A DNA stretch of 64,000 nucleotides, from the NCBI RefSeq assembly GCF_019431455.1, contig NZ_JAHYSR010000005.1, positions 84,529 through 148,528 on the forward strand. The letters are read 5' to 3'. Within the stretch, counting starts at the first letter, position 1. The number at the start of each line of letters is the position of its first letter. The translations under genes and the position numbers were made by a program. Positions 19,086-28,825 of this stretch are shown piece by piece. This stretch comes from Paracoccus bogoriensis (lineage in GTDB: Bacteria; Pseudomonadota; Alphaproteobacteria; Rhodobacterales; Rhodobacteraceae). Below the pieces are notes generated by a model. That model had not been told where the DNA came from and searched no databases. It saw only the letters and a program-made list of their open reading frames with translations.

Positions 19086-19089
<4 letters not shown>
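17671..19089 (+). CDS. puuE: Bifunctional allantoinase (PuuE) / OHCU decarboxylase (UraD) fusion
   Basis: 472 residues; start supported by GGAGAAAGAG directly upstream. Residues 1 to about 305 are a polysaccharide-deacetylase-like allantoinase (RDLRGYGPTPPDPQWPG, VNYEEGGENSIEHGD, WEMATHGLKWIDY, SVGLHCRLAGRPGRA). From about residue 308 there is a complete OHCU decarboxylase domain (FLSRFGGVYEHSPFIAE, RAHPDLAGKLA, LNQAYMARHGFPFIIAVR, AEAQVIRIASLRI). UraD turns OHCU into S-allantoin and PuuE opens the hydantoin ring to allantoate, so the fusion joins two consecutive steps. Such fusions are known in proteobacteria. A junction without stop or frameshift shows that it is genuine. allE overlaps by 4 nt. 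Confidence 0.93.
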
Positions 19090-19916
<827 letters not shown>

Positions 19917-19962
19917 CGCACCTGCCTTTGCCTTGGAATAAATATGCCGCGGGGGGGGGCGG

Positions 19963-20001
19963 CCGGGGGACGCGAAGCCCCCCGGCGGTCGGGGGACGCA
20001 A
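19963..20001 (-). terminator. Terminator-like repeat, copy 1 (after the EamA gene)
   Basis: The stem CCGGGGG/CCCCCGG (19963-19969, 19979-19985) with a 9-nt loop is preceded, in the leftward sense, by the 14-nt motif TTGCGTCCCCCGAC (complement of 19988-20001). The motif starts 8 nt after the EamA stop codon. The same arrangement follows ispG and purA. Confidence 0.5.
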
Positions 20002-20009
20002 TCAGACCG

Positions 20010-20918
20010 TCAGATCTTCGTCGCCCCCACCGGCGGCGTCTTCAGCGCCGCCCGCAGCCGCGCCTCGCGCCAGGTGATGTAGCTGATCGCGGCGATCATC
20101 ATCGCTCCGCCCAGGATCACCCAGCCATCCAGCGGCTCGTGAAAGACGAGGATCCCGACCAGGCTCGCCCAGATCAGCTGCAGGAATGTGACCGGCTGCG
20201 TTACCGTCAGCGGCGCGGCCGAAAAGGCCCGCGTCATCGTGTAATGGCCGAGCGTGGCAAAAAAGGCGACCAGACCCAGCCACAGAACCTGTGACAGCGT
20301 CGGGGGCACCCAGACCAGCCAGGCCAGCGGCGCCAGCCCGATGGCGACGCTCACCGACATCATCGCCACCACGACCGAGGCCGCAACCCGTTCGGACAGA
20401 CGCTTGGCGACCAGGTAGGACGCCCCGAAGGCGACCGAGGCAAGGATCTGCGACAGATGGCCCGGGTCCAGCGCGCGCAGGCCCGGCCGCAGCACGACCA
20501 GCGCGCCCAGAAGCGCAATGCCGACTGCGGCGATGCGCCGCGCGGCCAGTCGTTCGCCCAGGAAGAGCGCCGCGCCAAGCGTCACGACGATGGGATTGAG
20601 AAAGCCGATCGCCGTCACCTCGGCCACCGTGATGCGCGACATCGCATGAAACCATGCGATCACCGCCACGACGTGCAAGGCCCCGCGCAGCCCGAACATG
20701 CGCCAGACCACCGGATCGAACCCCTGACGCAAGGCGGGCAGGATGACGGGGATCAGCACGACCAGCCCGATCGCGAAGCGGATGAAGGCCGCCTGCGCCG
20801 CGGGCAGCGCGCCCTCCAGCCCCCGAACGATGGCGTTCACCGCGACAAAGCACAGCCCCGTCGCAACCATCCAGCCGATGCCGACCAGATCGCGGCGAGT
20901 CGTGGCGTCGATTTGCAT
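20010..20918 (-). CDS. EamA/DMT-family membrane exporter
   Basis: 302 residues from the ATG at 20918; a GTG three codons upstream at 20927 has a better-placed AGGAGAGG and is a fair alternative. Ten hydrophobic helices form two EamA repeats (about residues 10-140 and 150-285). Typical pieces are the end of repeat one (TVAEVTAIGFLNPIVVTLGAALFLGERL) and its counterpart in repeat two (APLTVTQPVTFLQLIWASLVGILVFHEPLDGWVILGGAMMI). Family members export amino acids, nucleosides or other metabolites; the substrate is not deducible. It converges on allE and precedes trpE on the complementary strand only by position. Confidence 0.85.
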   Translation of the reverse strand: MQIDATTRRDLVGIGWMVATGLCFVAVNAIVRGLEGALPAAQAAFIRFAIGLVVLIPVILPALRQGFDPVVWRMFGLRGALHVVAVIAWFHAMSRITVAEVTAIGFLNPIVVTLGAALFLGERLAARRIAAVGIALLGALVVLRPGLRALDPGHLSQILASVAFGASYLVAKRLSERVAASVVVAMMSVSVAIGLAPLAWLVWVPPTLSQVLWLGLVAFFATLGHYTMTRAFSAAPLTVTQPVTFLQLIWASLVGILVFHEPLDGWVILGGAMMIAAISYITWREARLRAALKTPPVGATKI

Positions 20919-20950
20919 ATGCTGCACATGACGCCTTTGCCTCTCCTGCA

Positions 20951-20980
20951 CAAGGGGGCAAGAGGGGGGCAAGAGGGGGG
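20951..20980. repeat. Short G-rich tandem repeat upstream of the EamA gene
   Basis: CAAGGGGG is followed by two exact copies of the 11-mer CAAGAGGGGGG (20959-20969, 20970-20980) and then CAAGGCGGG. It fills the small gap between the trpE stop codon and the EamA start, both leftward. Confidence 0.6.
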
Positions 20981-21000
20981 CAAGGCGGGTGGCCGGTCCC

Positions 21001-22506
21001 TCAGCGATTGCCGGGCAGGAACCGGGCCGCGCCTTCGGCCGCGCGTTGCAGCGCGCGGGCCTTGTTCACCGTTTCCATGAACTCGGCCTCGGGATCGCTG
21101 TCATAGACCACACCGCCCCCGGCCTGGATGTAAAGCGTGCCGTCCTTGACCACGCCCGTTCGCAGCGCGATGCACATGTCCATTTCGCCGTTTGCCGCGA
21201 AATAGCCCACCGCCCCGCCATAGACTCCGCGCTTTTCGGGCTCCAGCTCGTCGATGATCTGCATGGCGCGAACCTTGGGCGCCCCCGAGACGGTGCCCGC
21301 CGGCAGGCCGGCCAGCAGCGCCGACAGCGCGTCCTCGCCCTCCCGCAGCTTGCCCACCACATTCGAGACGATATGCATGACGTGGCTGTAGCGTTCGATC
21401 ACGAATTGCTCGGTCGGTCGCACGGTGCCGGGGCGCGCCACGCGGCCCACGTCGTTACGCCCCAGATCCAGCAGCATCAGGTGTTCGGCCAACTCCTTCT
21501 GGTCGGACAGCAGATCGGCCTCCAGCGCGCGGTCCTGGGCCTCGTCGCGCCCGCGCGGGCGGGTGCCCGCGATGGGCCGGATCGTCACTTCGCCATCACG
21601 CAGGCGCACCAGGATCTCGGGCGAGGCCCCGACGATCTGGAAGCCGCCCATGTTCAGAAAGAACATGAAAGGCGAAGGATTGGTGCGCCGCAGACTGCGA
21701 TAGAGCGCAAAGGGCGGCAGCGGAAAATCCATGCGCCAGCGCTGGCTGGGAACAACCTGAAAGATATCGCCCGCGCGGATGTAATCCTTGGCCTTCTCGA
21801 TTGCGGCGAGATAATCGGCCTTGGCGAAGTTCGAGACCGGCTCGCCGATGCGGGCCTTGTCGCCCAGGGCACGCGGCTCTTGCGGGACGCGGTCCAGCGA
21901 TTTCAACGCGTCCATCACGCGCTCGGCGGCGCGGGCATAGGCGGCGCGGGCATTGTCGCTACCGTCATGCCATGCAGGCGCGCAGAGCGTCACCTCGCCC
22001 TTGACGCCGTCCAGCACCGCGACCACCGAAGGACGCATCAGGATCGCGTCGGGCAGGTCCAGCGGATCGGGGTTCACGTCGGGCAGATGCTCGACCAGAC
22101 GGATCATGTCATAGCCCAGATAGCCGAACAGCCCCGCCGCGACAGGCGGCACGCCCTCGGGCATGGTCTCGATCCGGCTTTCGGCGATCAGCGCCCGCAG
22201 GCTGTCCAGCGCCGGGCGGTCGTCATCCTGCCAGGCATCGGAAAAGCGCGCCTCGCGGTTCAGCCGGGCCCGGCCGTCGCGGCATTCCCAGATCAGGTCG
22301 GGCTTCATGCCAACGATGGAGTAACGCCCGCGCAGCTCGCCGCCCGTGACCGATTCCAGCATGAAGCTGTGGGGCGCGGCCTCGGCCAGTTTCAGCATCA
22401 GGCTGACCGGCGTGTCCAGATCCGCCGCCAGCCGGATCGTGACAAGCTGGTTGCGCCCCGCCTGCCATTCGCGCTGGAAGGCGTCGAAATCGGGGGAAAG
22501 CTGCAT
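21001..22506 (-). CDS. trpE: Anthranilate synthase component I
   Basis: 501 residues from the ATG at 22506; a GTG one codon upstream is possible. The ATG shares its A with the ppiD TGA stop, so the two are coupled. The N-terminal domain carries the tryptophan feedback site motif (FMLESVTGGELRGRYS, LLES-like). The chorismate-binding domain has AGDIFQVVPSQRW, GASPEILVRL, RPIAGTRPRG, LLDLGRNDVGRVARPGTV and GTVSGAPKVRAM. TrpE uses ammonia from TrpG to make anthranilate from chorismate. TrpG and TrpD are encoded 4 kb away on the opposite strand, so the trp genes here form two divergent groups. Confidence 0.95.
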   Translation of the reverse strand: MQLSPDFDAFQREWQAGRNQLVTIRLAADLDTPVSLMLKLAEAAPHSFMLESVTGGELRGRYSIVGMKPDLIWECRDGRARLNREARFSDAWQDDDRPALDSLRALIAESRIETMPEGVPPVAAGLFGYLGYDMIRLVEHLPDVNPDPLDLPDAILMRPSVVAVLDGVKGEVTLCAPAWHDGSDNARAAYARAAERVMDALKSLDRVPQEPRALGDKARIGEPVSNFAKADYLAAIEKAKDYIRAGDIFQVVPSQRWRMDFPLPPFALYRSLRRTNPSPFMFFLNMGGFQIVGASPEILVRLRDGEVTIRPIAGTRPRGRDEAQDRALEADLLSDQKELAEHLMLLDLGRNDVGRVARPGTVRPTEQFVIERYSHVMHIVSNVVGKLREGEDALSALLAGLPAGTVSGAPKVRAMQIIDELEPEKRGVYGGAVGYFAANGEMDMCIALRTGVVKDGTLYIQAGGGVVYDSDPEAEFMETVNKARALQRAAEGAARFLPGNR

Positions 22507-24452
22507 CACTGAACCTGTGTGTTGATGGCATTGATCGCGGCCTGATTGACCTCGATCCGGTGCTGGCGCTGAACATATCGCGCGTAATAGTCGAAGATGT
22601 CGTCCTGCAGCGATTGCCCGATCCGCGCGGCGACACGTTCCCGAACCGCCTGCCCGTCGGTGCTGGAGAGATCCGCATCGGCCACCGCATCCAGACGGAC
22701 CAGGATCACCCGGTCGCCGACATCGACGATTTCGACCTCGCCGGGTTCGTCCAGGGCGAAGGCGGTCTGGATCGCCGCTTGCGGCAGGGTCGGCAGCCAG
22801 GAATTGCGCAACATCTGCGTTTCGGAAATCCAGGCATCACCAGGGGCCTCGCTGGCACCGCCGCTGGCGTCGGATGCGCCCTCGGCGGGCAGGGTAGCCG
22901 AACCGTCGGGGGTGGGTTGAAGGGCGCGCATCGGCTCAAGGACGGCATCGGCCAGCGCCGCGACCTGAAGGTTCTGAGCCAGTTCCAGAAGCTGCCGCTG
23001 CAATTCGGCCTGACGCCAATCGGCCAGGACATCGGCGCGCGCCTCGGCAAAGGGGATCAGCGCGGGGGGGATCACCTCATCCAGACGCAGCGTATAGACG
23101 CCGCCATCGGCCAGTTCGAACAATTCGGGAAAGTCGCGTTCGGTGATGCTTTCGGCGCGCTCGCGGAAATCGGCATAGCCCGCAATACTGTCCTCGGGCG
23201 CCCCGAGATCGCGATGCCATTCGATCCGGCCGGCCTCCATTTCGGTCTCGGCGGCCAGATCCTCGATTGTCGCACCGCCGGCCAGCATATCCTCGAACTC
23301 CGCAGCGCGGTCCTGAATCAGGCGCGCGGCGCGGCTGAGCGCGGCTTCGGCGCGCAGGCCCTCGCGGGCTTCTTCAAAGGGCACATCGACCGGATCGAGG
23401 ATCGCGTTCACGGAAAACAGCGCCCAGCCCAGATCGGTCTGGACGGGGCCCACGACCTGATTGCCTGGCGCGGCAAAGACCTCGGCCCCGGCGGCGCCCA
23501 GTTCGTCCTGGGTGACCGCGCCCAGATCGACATCATCCAGCGTCAGGCCACGTTGCAGCACAAGGCCCTCGAACGACTGTTCGCCCGCCTCGATCGCGGC
23601 GGCGGCCTCGGCGGCCTGTTCCTGCGAGCCGAAGATCAGGCGACTCAGCAGGCGGCGTTCGGGTTGCTGGAATTCGGCGATGTTCTGGTCATAGGCCGCA
23701 CGCAGGGCGGCCTCGTCCAGCTCGACTTCGGGCGCCAGCATCTGGGGCGTGACCCAGGCATAGGAAATCACGCGCCGCTCGGGCGCGGTGAAGCGGTCGG
23801 CATTGGCGGCGTGCCAGGCCTCCAGCGTCGCTTCGTCGGGTTCGGCGATCGGGGCGGGCAGGTCGGCCTCGGTCAGTTCGCGCCAGCTGAAATCGCGGGT
23901 CTCCAGGATCCACCGCGCGGTCTGCTCGACCATCGGTTCGGGCGCGACGACACCTCCGGCCACGGCGCGTTGCAGCAAAAGCCGCGCTTCGTCGAGGCGG
24001 ATCGCGGCCTCGAACTCGGCCTCGGTCAGGCGCTCACGGCGCAGCACTTCGGCATAGGCGGCGCGGTCAAAGCGCCCGTTCGGCCCGCGGAAGGCATCGG
24101 CGGCCAGGATCGTCTGGGCCACACGCTCGTCCCCGACCGAGACACCCATCACGCGGGCCTGTTCGGCCAAGGCTGCGGCGGTGAACAGGTTGGCCTGCAC
24201 GGCCTGCGGCAGGCCCATCGCCTGCGCCTCGGCCATGCTCAGCGGGCGGCCGGTCTGGCGGGTGATGGCCATCATCTCGCCGCGCAGCGCGCGGGCATAT
24301 TCGTCGGCGGTCACGCGGGTCTCGCCCACCCGGCCCACGGCGGTTGACCCGCCCGAAAAGCTGGTCACGCCAAAACCCCCGAGCCCCAGGACCATCAGAC
24401 CCATCAGGATCCAGACGATCGTCGATTTGCCCTTTGCGCGCAGGTTGGCCAT
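22506..24452 (-). CDS. ppiD: Periplasmic peptidyl-prolyl isomerase/chaperone of the PpiD type
   Basis: 648 residues. A short basic N-terminus (MANLRAKGKS) leads into one transmembrane helix (TIVWILMGLMVLGLGGFGVTSF). A SurA_N-like chaperone domain (about residues 40-190), a parvulin-like PPIC segment (about 240-370; RLLSRLIFGSQEQAAEAAAAIEAG, VDLGAVTQDELG) and a long acidic C-terminal region follow. PpiD is anchored in the inner membrane and helps fold exported proteins at the Sec exit. The parvulin domain is divergent, so isomerase activity is uncertain. The gene is directly followed by trpE; ppiD-trpE adjacency is common in Rhodobacterales although no functional link is known. Confidence 0.88.
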   Translation of the reverse strand: MANLRAKGKSTIVWILMGLMVLGLGGFGVTSFSGGSTAVGRVGETRVTADEYARALRGEMMAITRQTGRPLSMAEAQAMGLPQAVQANLFTAAALAEQARVMGVSVGDERVAQTILAADAFRGPNGRFDRAAYAEVLRRERLTEAEFEAAIRLDEARLLLQRAVAGGVVAPEPMVEQTARWILETRDFSWRELTEADLPAPIAEPDEATLEAWHAANADRFTAPERRVISYAWVTPQMLAPEVELDEAALRAAYDQNIAEFQQPERRLLSRLIFGSQEQAAEAAAAIEAGEQSFEGLVLQRGLTLDDVDLGAVTQDELGAAGAEVFAAPGNQVVGPVQTDLGWALFSVNAILDPVDVPFEEAREGLRAEAALSRAARLIQDRAAEFEDMLAGGATIEDLAAETEMEAGRIEWHRDLGAPEDSIAGYADFRERAESITERDFPELFELADGGVYTLRLDEVIPPALIPFAEARADVLADWRQAELQRQLLELAQNLQVAALADAVLEPMRALQPTPDGSATLPAEGASDASGGASEAPGDAWISETQMLRNSWLPTLPQAAIQTAFALDEPGEVEIVDVGDRVILVRLDAVADADLSSTDGQAVRERVAARIGQSLQDDIFDYYARYVQRQHRIEVNQAAINAINTQVQ

Positions 24453-24515
24453 GGCTTGTCCTTGTGCTTGTCGTCGCTGCCGTCTTTAGGACGGCACGGC
24501 CCTCGCGACAAGCCG

Positions 24516-25691
24516 TCAGCCGCGCAAGAGGCCAAGCCTTTCGGCAAGTTGACCGATCCCGGCCGCATCGACATTGGCGAAGGCGATCCGCAGATGGCGC
24601 GCGCCCGACGGGTCGTCATCGGGGGTGAACATCGTGCCGGGCAGCGCCAGAACGCCGATCTCGGCCACCATGCGCCGCGCCAGATCGGCCGAGCTTTCGG
24701 CAAAGGGATGTTCAATCCAGGCGAAATAGGCGCCCACGCTTTTCAGCCGCCAGCCCGGCAGGGCCGACAGCGCCTTGTCCGCCGCCGCCCGCCGCGCCAG
24801 GATCTCGGCCCGCTCGCCGGCCAGCCAAGGCCCAAGGTTGCGCATCCCCCAGACCGCGCCGATCTGGCCCGGCTGGCTGGGCGAGATGGCGACGGTGTCG
24901 AGGAACTTCTCGATCTGGGCCAGCCGCGCGGGGTTCGCGATCAGCGCGCCGACGCGGTGTCCGGTCAGGCGATAGGCCTTGGAAAAGCTGTAGAGCTGGA
25001 TCGCCGTCTCGTCCCAGCCGGGCCGGGTCAGCAAGTCATGAGGCGCGCCCTCGCGGCTGTCGAAATCGCGATAGGTCTCGTCGAGGACCAGCGCGATGCC
25101 GTGGCGGCGCGCCAGATCGTGGAAGCGCCCGACCAGCGCGGCCGGATATTCCGCCCCCGAGGGATTGTTGGGCGTGACCAGCACAATGGCGCGGGTCCGG
25201 GGTGTGATCAGTGCTTCGGCCCGCTCGGGATCGGGCAGCATGTCGTCGCCGCAGGCCAAAGGCACGGTTTCGACGCCCGCCATATCAAGCCACATCTTGT
25301 GGTTGAAATACCACGGCGTCGGCAGGATCACCTGATCCCCCGGCCCCGCAAGGCTGGCCATGACCGCGCAGAAGGCCTGATTGCAGCCCTGCGTGATCGC
25401 CACCTGTTCCGCCTCGACCGATCCGCCATATCCCGCCGAGAACGCCCGCGCCAATTCCGCGCGCAGATCCGCATTGCCCAGAACGGGCCCGTAAAGATGC
25501 GCCTCGGGTCGGGTCAGCAGCGCATCCGCCATCGCACGGCGCAGCCCTTCGGGCGGTGGATCGACGGGCGCGGCCTGGCTGACATTCAGCAAGGGGCGGT
25601 CGGGGGCGAAGGTCACGCCGTCCAGCCAGCGGCGAGCCTCCATCACGGGCGGCGCGAAAGTGGCGGCGAGCAGGGGATTGGTGGGGGTCAT
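24516..25691 (-). CDS. Class I/II aminotransferase
   Basis: 391 residues, fold-type I PLP enzyme. Visible landmarks are HLYGPVLGNADLRAELA, ITQGCNQAFCAVM, LPTPWYFNHKMWLDM, VLVTPNNPSGAEYP, the PLP-Asp in LVLDETYRDF and the Schiff-base Lys in YSFSKAYRLTGHRVG, with a C-terminal Arg in RHLRIAFAN. These are typical of aspartate/aromatic-type aminotransferases acting on an unknown amino donor. It starts directly after the stop of the upstream 222-residue gene, with no gap, and is followed by ppiD. Confidence 0.9.
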   Translation of the reverse strand: MTPTNPLLAATFAPPVMEARRWLDGVTFAPDRPLLNVSQAAPVDPPPEGLRRAMADALLTRPEAHLYGPVLGNADLRAELARAFSAGYGGSVEAEQVAITQGCNQAFCAVMASLAGPGDQVILPTPWYFNHKMWLDMAGVETVPLACGDDMLPDPERAEALITPRTRAIVLVTPNNPSGAEYPAALVGRFHDLARRHGIALVLDETYRDFDSREGAPHDLLTRPGWDETAIQLYSFSKAYRLTGHRVGALIANPARLAQIEKFLDTVAISPSQPGQIGAVWGMRNLGPWLAGERAEILARRAAADKALSALPGWRLKSVGAYFAWIEHPFAESSADLARRMVAEIGVLALPGTMFTPDDDPSGARHLRIAFANVDAAGIGQLAERLGLLRG

Positions 25692-26360
25692 TCAGTCACG
25701 TTCCAGTCGGCGCAGGTCGCTGAGATCGGGCGGCAGGGACAGATCCAGCGTGGGCGCATACAGGCGCGGGATTGCCACGGGTTCGGCAAGGGGTCCGGCG
25801 GTCGGAGGGGAAACAGGCGCCGGGTCGGCGGGGGCGGGCGCCACGGGCGCCTCGTCGCGCGGGGCGCGCGAGGTGGATTGCGGCGCGGCGGGGCGGTCGG
25901 GCGGCGACGCGCCCTCGGCGCCGGGCAGGTCCAGCGCGGGGCCGTCGGCCACCGGCACAGGCTGGCCGTGCAAGGGCGCGTCGGGATCGGGCGCGGCCTC
26001 GGGGCGCGCGGACCCGCCGGTCGCGGCGACGGGGGCGGTCTCGGAGACGGGCGGCGCGATGGCGGGCGCGGGCGCAGGCAGGGCGGCCGTGCCGCTGACA
26101 GGCGCGGGCAGGCGCGGCGGCAGATCGCCCGACCGCCCGAATTCGGACCCGACCGGCACATCCAGCGTCCCGAGGGCGGGGCCGCCCTCGGCCAGAGCGG
26201 GGGCAGATATGGCGGGCTGTGCCTCGGGCGCGGTCGGGTGCGGGTCGGGAAGCGCATCCGCCGGCGGCTCGGACAGCGGCCGGACAAGCCAGCCCGCCAC
26301 GATCATCACCACAGCCGCAGCTGCGCCATGGACCAACCCCCGAAAGAAACCGCCTGCCAT
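25692..26360 (-). CDS. Pro/Ala-rich membrane-anchored protein of unknown function
   Basis: 222 residues from the ATG at 26360, preceded by GAAGAG; the frame continues upstream without support. One N-terminal hydrophobic helix (GLVHGAAAAVVMIVAGWLV) is followed by about 190 residues very rich in Pro and Ala, probably disordered and periplasmic. The segment LDVPVGSEFGRSGDLPPRLP resembles the linker that precedes the deacetylase domain in Rhodobacterales divergent polysaccharide deacetylase (YibQ-like) proteins. That catalytic domain is absent here: the protein stops at the aminotransferase start. It may be a shortened relative or an independent anchor. Confidence 0.6.
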   Translation of the reverse strand: MAGGFFRGLVHGAAAAVVMIVAGWLVRPLSEPPADALPDPHPTAPEAQPAISAPALAEGGPALGTLDVPVGSEFGRSGDLPPRLPAPVSGTAALPAPAPAIAPPVSETAPVAATGGSARPEAAPDPDAPLHGQPVPVADGPALDLPGAEGASPPDRPAAPQSTSRAPRDEAPVAPAPADPAPVSPPTAGPLAEPVAIPRLYAPTLDLSLPPDLSDLRRLERD

Positions 26361-26539
26361 CTGCTCTTCTTCCCGCGCCGAATCGTTCCGACTCGACGCT
26401 GCCTGCTCCTGCCGCCGAAGGGACAAGGCAAATGCCGCTCTTGACCCTTGGTCGCGCTTTGCCCCATCTATAGCCGACGCTTTCGCGGGGGGAAACCGCC
26501 CCCATGCCAAGGCCCCGAACTGCCTGAGACGGGTGCATC

Positions 26540-27130
26540 ATGATCCTTCTGATCGACAATTACGACAGCTTCACCTGGAATCTCGTCCATTACATGGGCG
26601 AAGCCGGAGCCGAGGTCATCGTGCGCCGCAACGACCAGATCACCGTGGACGAGGCGCTGGACATGGCGCCCGAAGGCATCGTGATCTCGCCCGGCCCCTG
26701 CGATCCGGCGCAGGCAGGGATCTGCCTCGACCTGATCCGGGCGGCGGCAGAACGCGCCGTTCCGCTGTTCGGCGTCTGCCTGGGCCACCAGGCCATCGGC
26801 GAGGCCTTCGGCGGCCATGTCGTGCGCGCCAACCGCATCCTGCACGGCAAGGTCGATGCGATAAGCCATGACGGCACGGGGGTCTTCTCCGGCCTGCCCT
26901 CGCCCCTGAAGGCGACGCGCTATCATTCGCTGACCGTCCAGCCCGAGACGCTGCCCAATTGCCTGCGCATCACCGCGACCTCGGATGACGGCACGATCAT
27001 GGGCCTGATCCACGAGGCGCTGCCCATCGAGGGCGTGCAGTTCCACCCCGAATCCATCGCCTCGGAATACGGGCACGAGATGATCCGCAACTTTCTCGAC
27101 CGCTGTGCGGCCCGCAAGGACGCCGCATGA
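26540..27130 (+). CDS. trpG: Anthranilate synthase component II (glutamine amidotransferase)
   Basis: 196 residues, class I glutamine amidotransferase. It has [16 protein letters not shown] at the N-terminus, the oxyanion strand [12 protein letters not shown], the nucleophile Cys in [11 protein letters not shown] and the His-Glu pair in [12 protein letters not shown]. It supplies ammonia to TrpE. It is the first gene of the rightward trpG-trpD-ung-trpC-moaC-moeA series. The 179-nt gap upstream, shared with the divergent 222-residue gene, contains a hairpin near 26486-26503 and a TTGACC at 26441, but no tryptophan-rich leader peptide. Confidence 0.95.
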   Translation: MILLIDNYDSFTWNLVHYMGEAGAEVIVRRNDQITVDEALDMAPEGIVISPGPCDPAQAGICLDLIRAAAERAVPLFGVCLGHQAIGEAFGGHVVRANRILHGKVDAISHDGTGVFSGLPSPLKATRYHSLTVQPETLPNCLRITATSDDGTIMGLIHEALPIEGVQFHPESIASEYGHEMIRNFLDRCAARKDAA

Positions 27131-28146
27131 CCGACATCCGGCCCCTGATCGGCATCGCCGCCGAACGCGCCCTGACCGCAGCCGAGGCGGCCGAGGCTTT
27201 TTCCGCGCTGTTCGACGGCGCCGCCACGCCGGCCCAGATCGGCGGTCTGCTGATGGCCTTGCGCGTGCGCGGCGAGACGGTCGAGGAAATCGCCGCCGCC
27301 GCAGGTGCGATGCGGGCACGCATGAACCGGATCACGGCCCCCGATGACGCGATGGACATTGTCGGCACCGGCGGCGACGGCAAAGGCACGCTGAACATCT
27401 CGACCGCGACGGCCTTTGTTGTGGCGGGGGCGGGCGTGCCGGTCGCCAAGCACGGCAACCGCAACCTGTCGTCGAAATCCGGCGCGGCGGATGCGCTGAC
27501 GCAGATGGGCATCAACGTGATGGGCGGCCCTGCCGTCGCGCAGCGGGCGATCGCACAAGCGGGCATCTGCTTCATGATGGCACCGATGCACCACCCGGCG
27601 ATGCGCCATGTCGGCCCGCCCCGCGCCGAACTCGGCACTCGCACGATCTTCAACCTGCTGGGGCCGCTGACCAATCCCGCGGGCGTGCGCCGCCAGCTCA
27701 CGGGCGCCTTCTCGACCGCCTGGCTGCGCCCGATGGCAGAGGTGCTGCGCGATCTGGGCAGCGAGGCGGCCTGGCTGGTCCATGGCAGCGACGGCACCGA
27801 CGAGATCACCATTGCGGGCGAAACCCACGTCGTGGCGCTGAACGATGGCCGGATCGAGGAATTCACCGTCACGCCCGAAGATGCGGGCCTGCCGCGCCAC
27901 CCGTTCGAGGCGATCATCGGCGGCACGCCGGCACAGAACGCGCGCGCCTTCCGCGCCCTGCTTGAGGGCGAGACCGGCGCCTATCGCGATGCGGTCCTGC
28001 TGAACGCGGCGGCGGCCCTGCTGATCGCGGGGCGCACGGCCGATCTGCGCGAGGGGGCGGCGATGGCCGCCCATTCGATCGACAGCGGCGCTGCCCGCGC
28101 CCGGCTGACCGCGCTGGCCGAGATCACCGGCGCGCCAGAATCGTGA
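27127..28146 (+). CDS. trpD: Anthranilate phosphoribosyltransferase
   Basis: 339 residues. Signatures: [22 protein letters not shown] (PRPP site), [54 protein letters not shown] and the metal-binding DEIT in [10 protein letters not shown]. It joins anthranilate to PRPP. It overlaps trpG by 4 nt (ATGA) and ung by 4 nt (GTGA), so all three are probably translated from one message. Confidence 0.95.
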   Translation: MTDIRPLIGIAAERALTAAEAAEAFSALFDGAATPAQIGGLLMALRVRGETVEEIAAAAGAMRARMNRITAPDDAMDIVGTGGDGKGTLNISTATAFVVAGAGVPVAKHGNRNLSSKSGAADALTQMGINVMGGPAVAQRAIAQAGICFMMAPMHHPAMRHVGPPRAELGTRTIFNLLGPLTNPAGVRRQLTGAFSTAWLRPMAEVLRDLGSEAAWLVHGSDGTDEITIAGETHVVALNDGRIEEFTVTPEDAGLPRHPFEAIIGGTPAQNARAFRALLEGETGAYRDAVLLNAAAALLIAGRTADLREGAAMAAHSIDSGAARARLTALAEITGAPES

Positions 28147-28781
28147 CGCCGCCTGCTGCCTGGGCTCATCTGCCCTTTTTCCGCAGTCAATGGCCCGCCA
28201 TCAGCGACCGGCTGGCCGCCCTGCCCGATTTTCTGCCCGGACCCAAGCGCCTGTTCGCCGCGCTGGAGGCCACGCCGCCCGAAAAAGTGCGCGTCGTGAT
28301 CCTGGGACAGGATCCATACCCGACACCGGGCCATGCCAACGGGCTGGCCTTTTCGGTGGAACGTGGCGTGGCCTTGCCCCGCTCTCTGGTCAATATTTTC
28401 AAGGAATTGCAGGCCGATCTGGGCGGCGTTCCCGCGAATGGCGATCTGTCCTTTTGGGCAGAGCAAGGGGTTTTGCTGCTCAACACATCGCTCAGCGTGA
28501 TGCCGGGTCAGGCGGGAGCACATGCGGGCTGGGGCTGGGACCGACTGGCCCGGCAGGCCGTGGCCGAGTCGCAGAGGCACGGCCCGCTGGCCTTCCTGAT
28601 CTGGGGCAACCAGGCGCAGAAGGCGCTGGCGGGCCTGCCGCGCGCGGGCGATCTGACCATCGCCACCCCCCATCCCTCGCCGCTTTCGGCGCGACGGGGT
28701 TTTTTCGGCTCGCGGCCCTTCAGCCGGATCAATGACTGGCTGGCCGCGTCGGGTCGGGGCCGGATCGACTGGATCGGCTGA
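28143..28781 (+). CDS. ung: Uracil-DNA glycosylase, family 1
   Basis: 212 residues starting at a GTG that overlaps the trpD stop. Family 1 UDG motifs are complete: [17 protein letters not shown] (catalytic Asp), the base-recognition [17 protein letters not shown], and the DNA-intercalation loop [14 protein letters not shown]. It removes uracil from DNA in base excision repair. Its position inside the tryptophan operon, between trpD and trpC, is unusual. Start/stop overlap with trpD indicates co-translation, while a 44-nt gap separates it from trpC. Confidence 0.93.
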   Translation: MTPPAAWAHLPFFRSQWPAISDRLAALPDFLPGPKRLFAALEATPPEKVRVVILGQDPYPTPGHANGLAFSVERGVALPRSLVNIFKELQADLGGVPANGDLSFWAEQGVLLLNTSLSVMPGQAGAHAGWGWDRLARQAVAESQRHGPLAFLIWGNQAQKALAGLPRAGDLTIATPHPSPLSARRGFFGSRPFSRINDWLAASGRGRIDWIG

Positions 28782-28825
28782 TCCGCCCCCTTCCCCCGGA
28801 CGGCCTGTGCGGCTAGAACCGGGGC

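Noticed and set aside
26441..26539. A trp attenuator/leader peptide upstream of trpG.
   Set aside because: A hairpin exists, but no short reading frame with tandem Trp codons was found.
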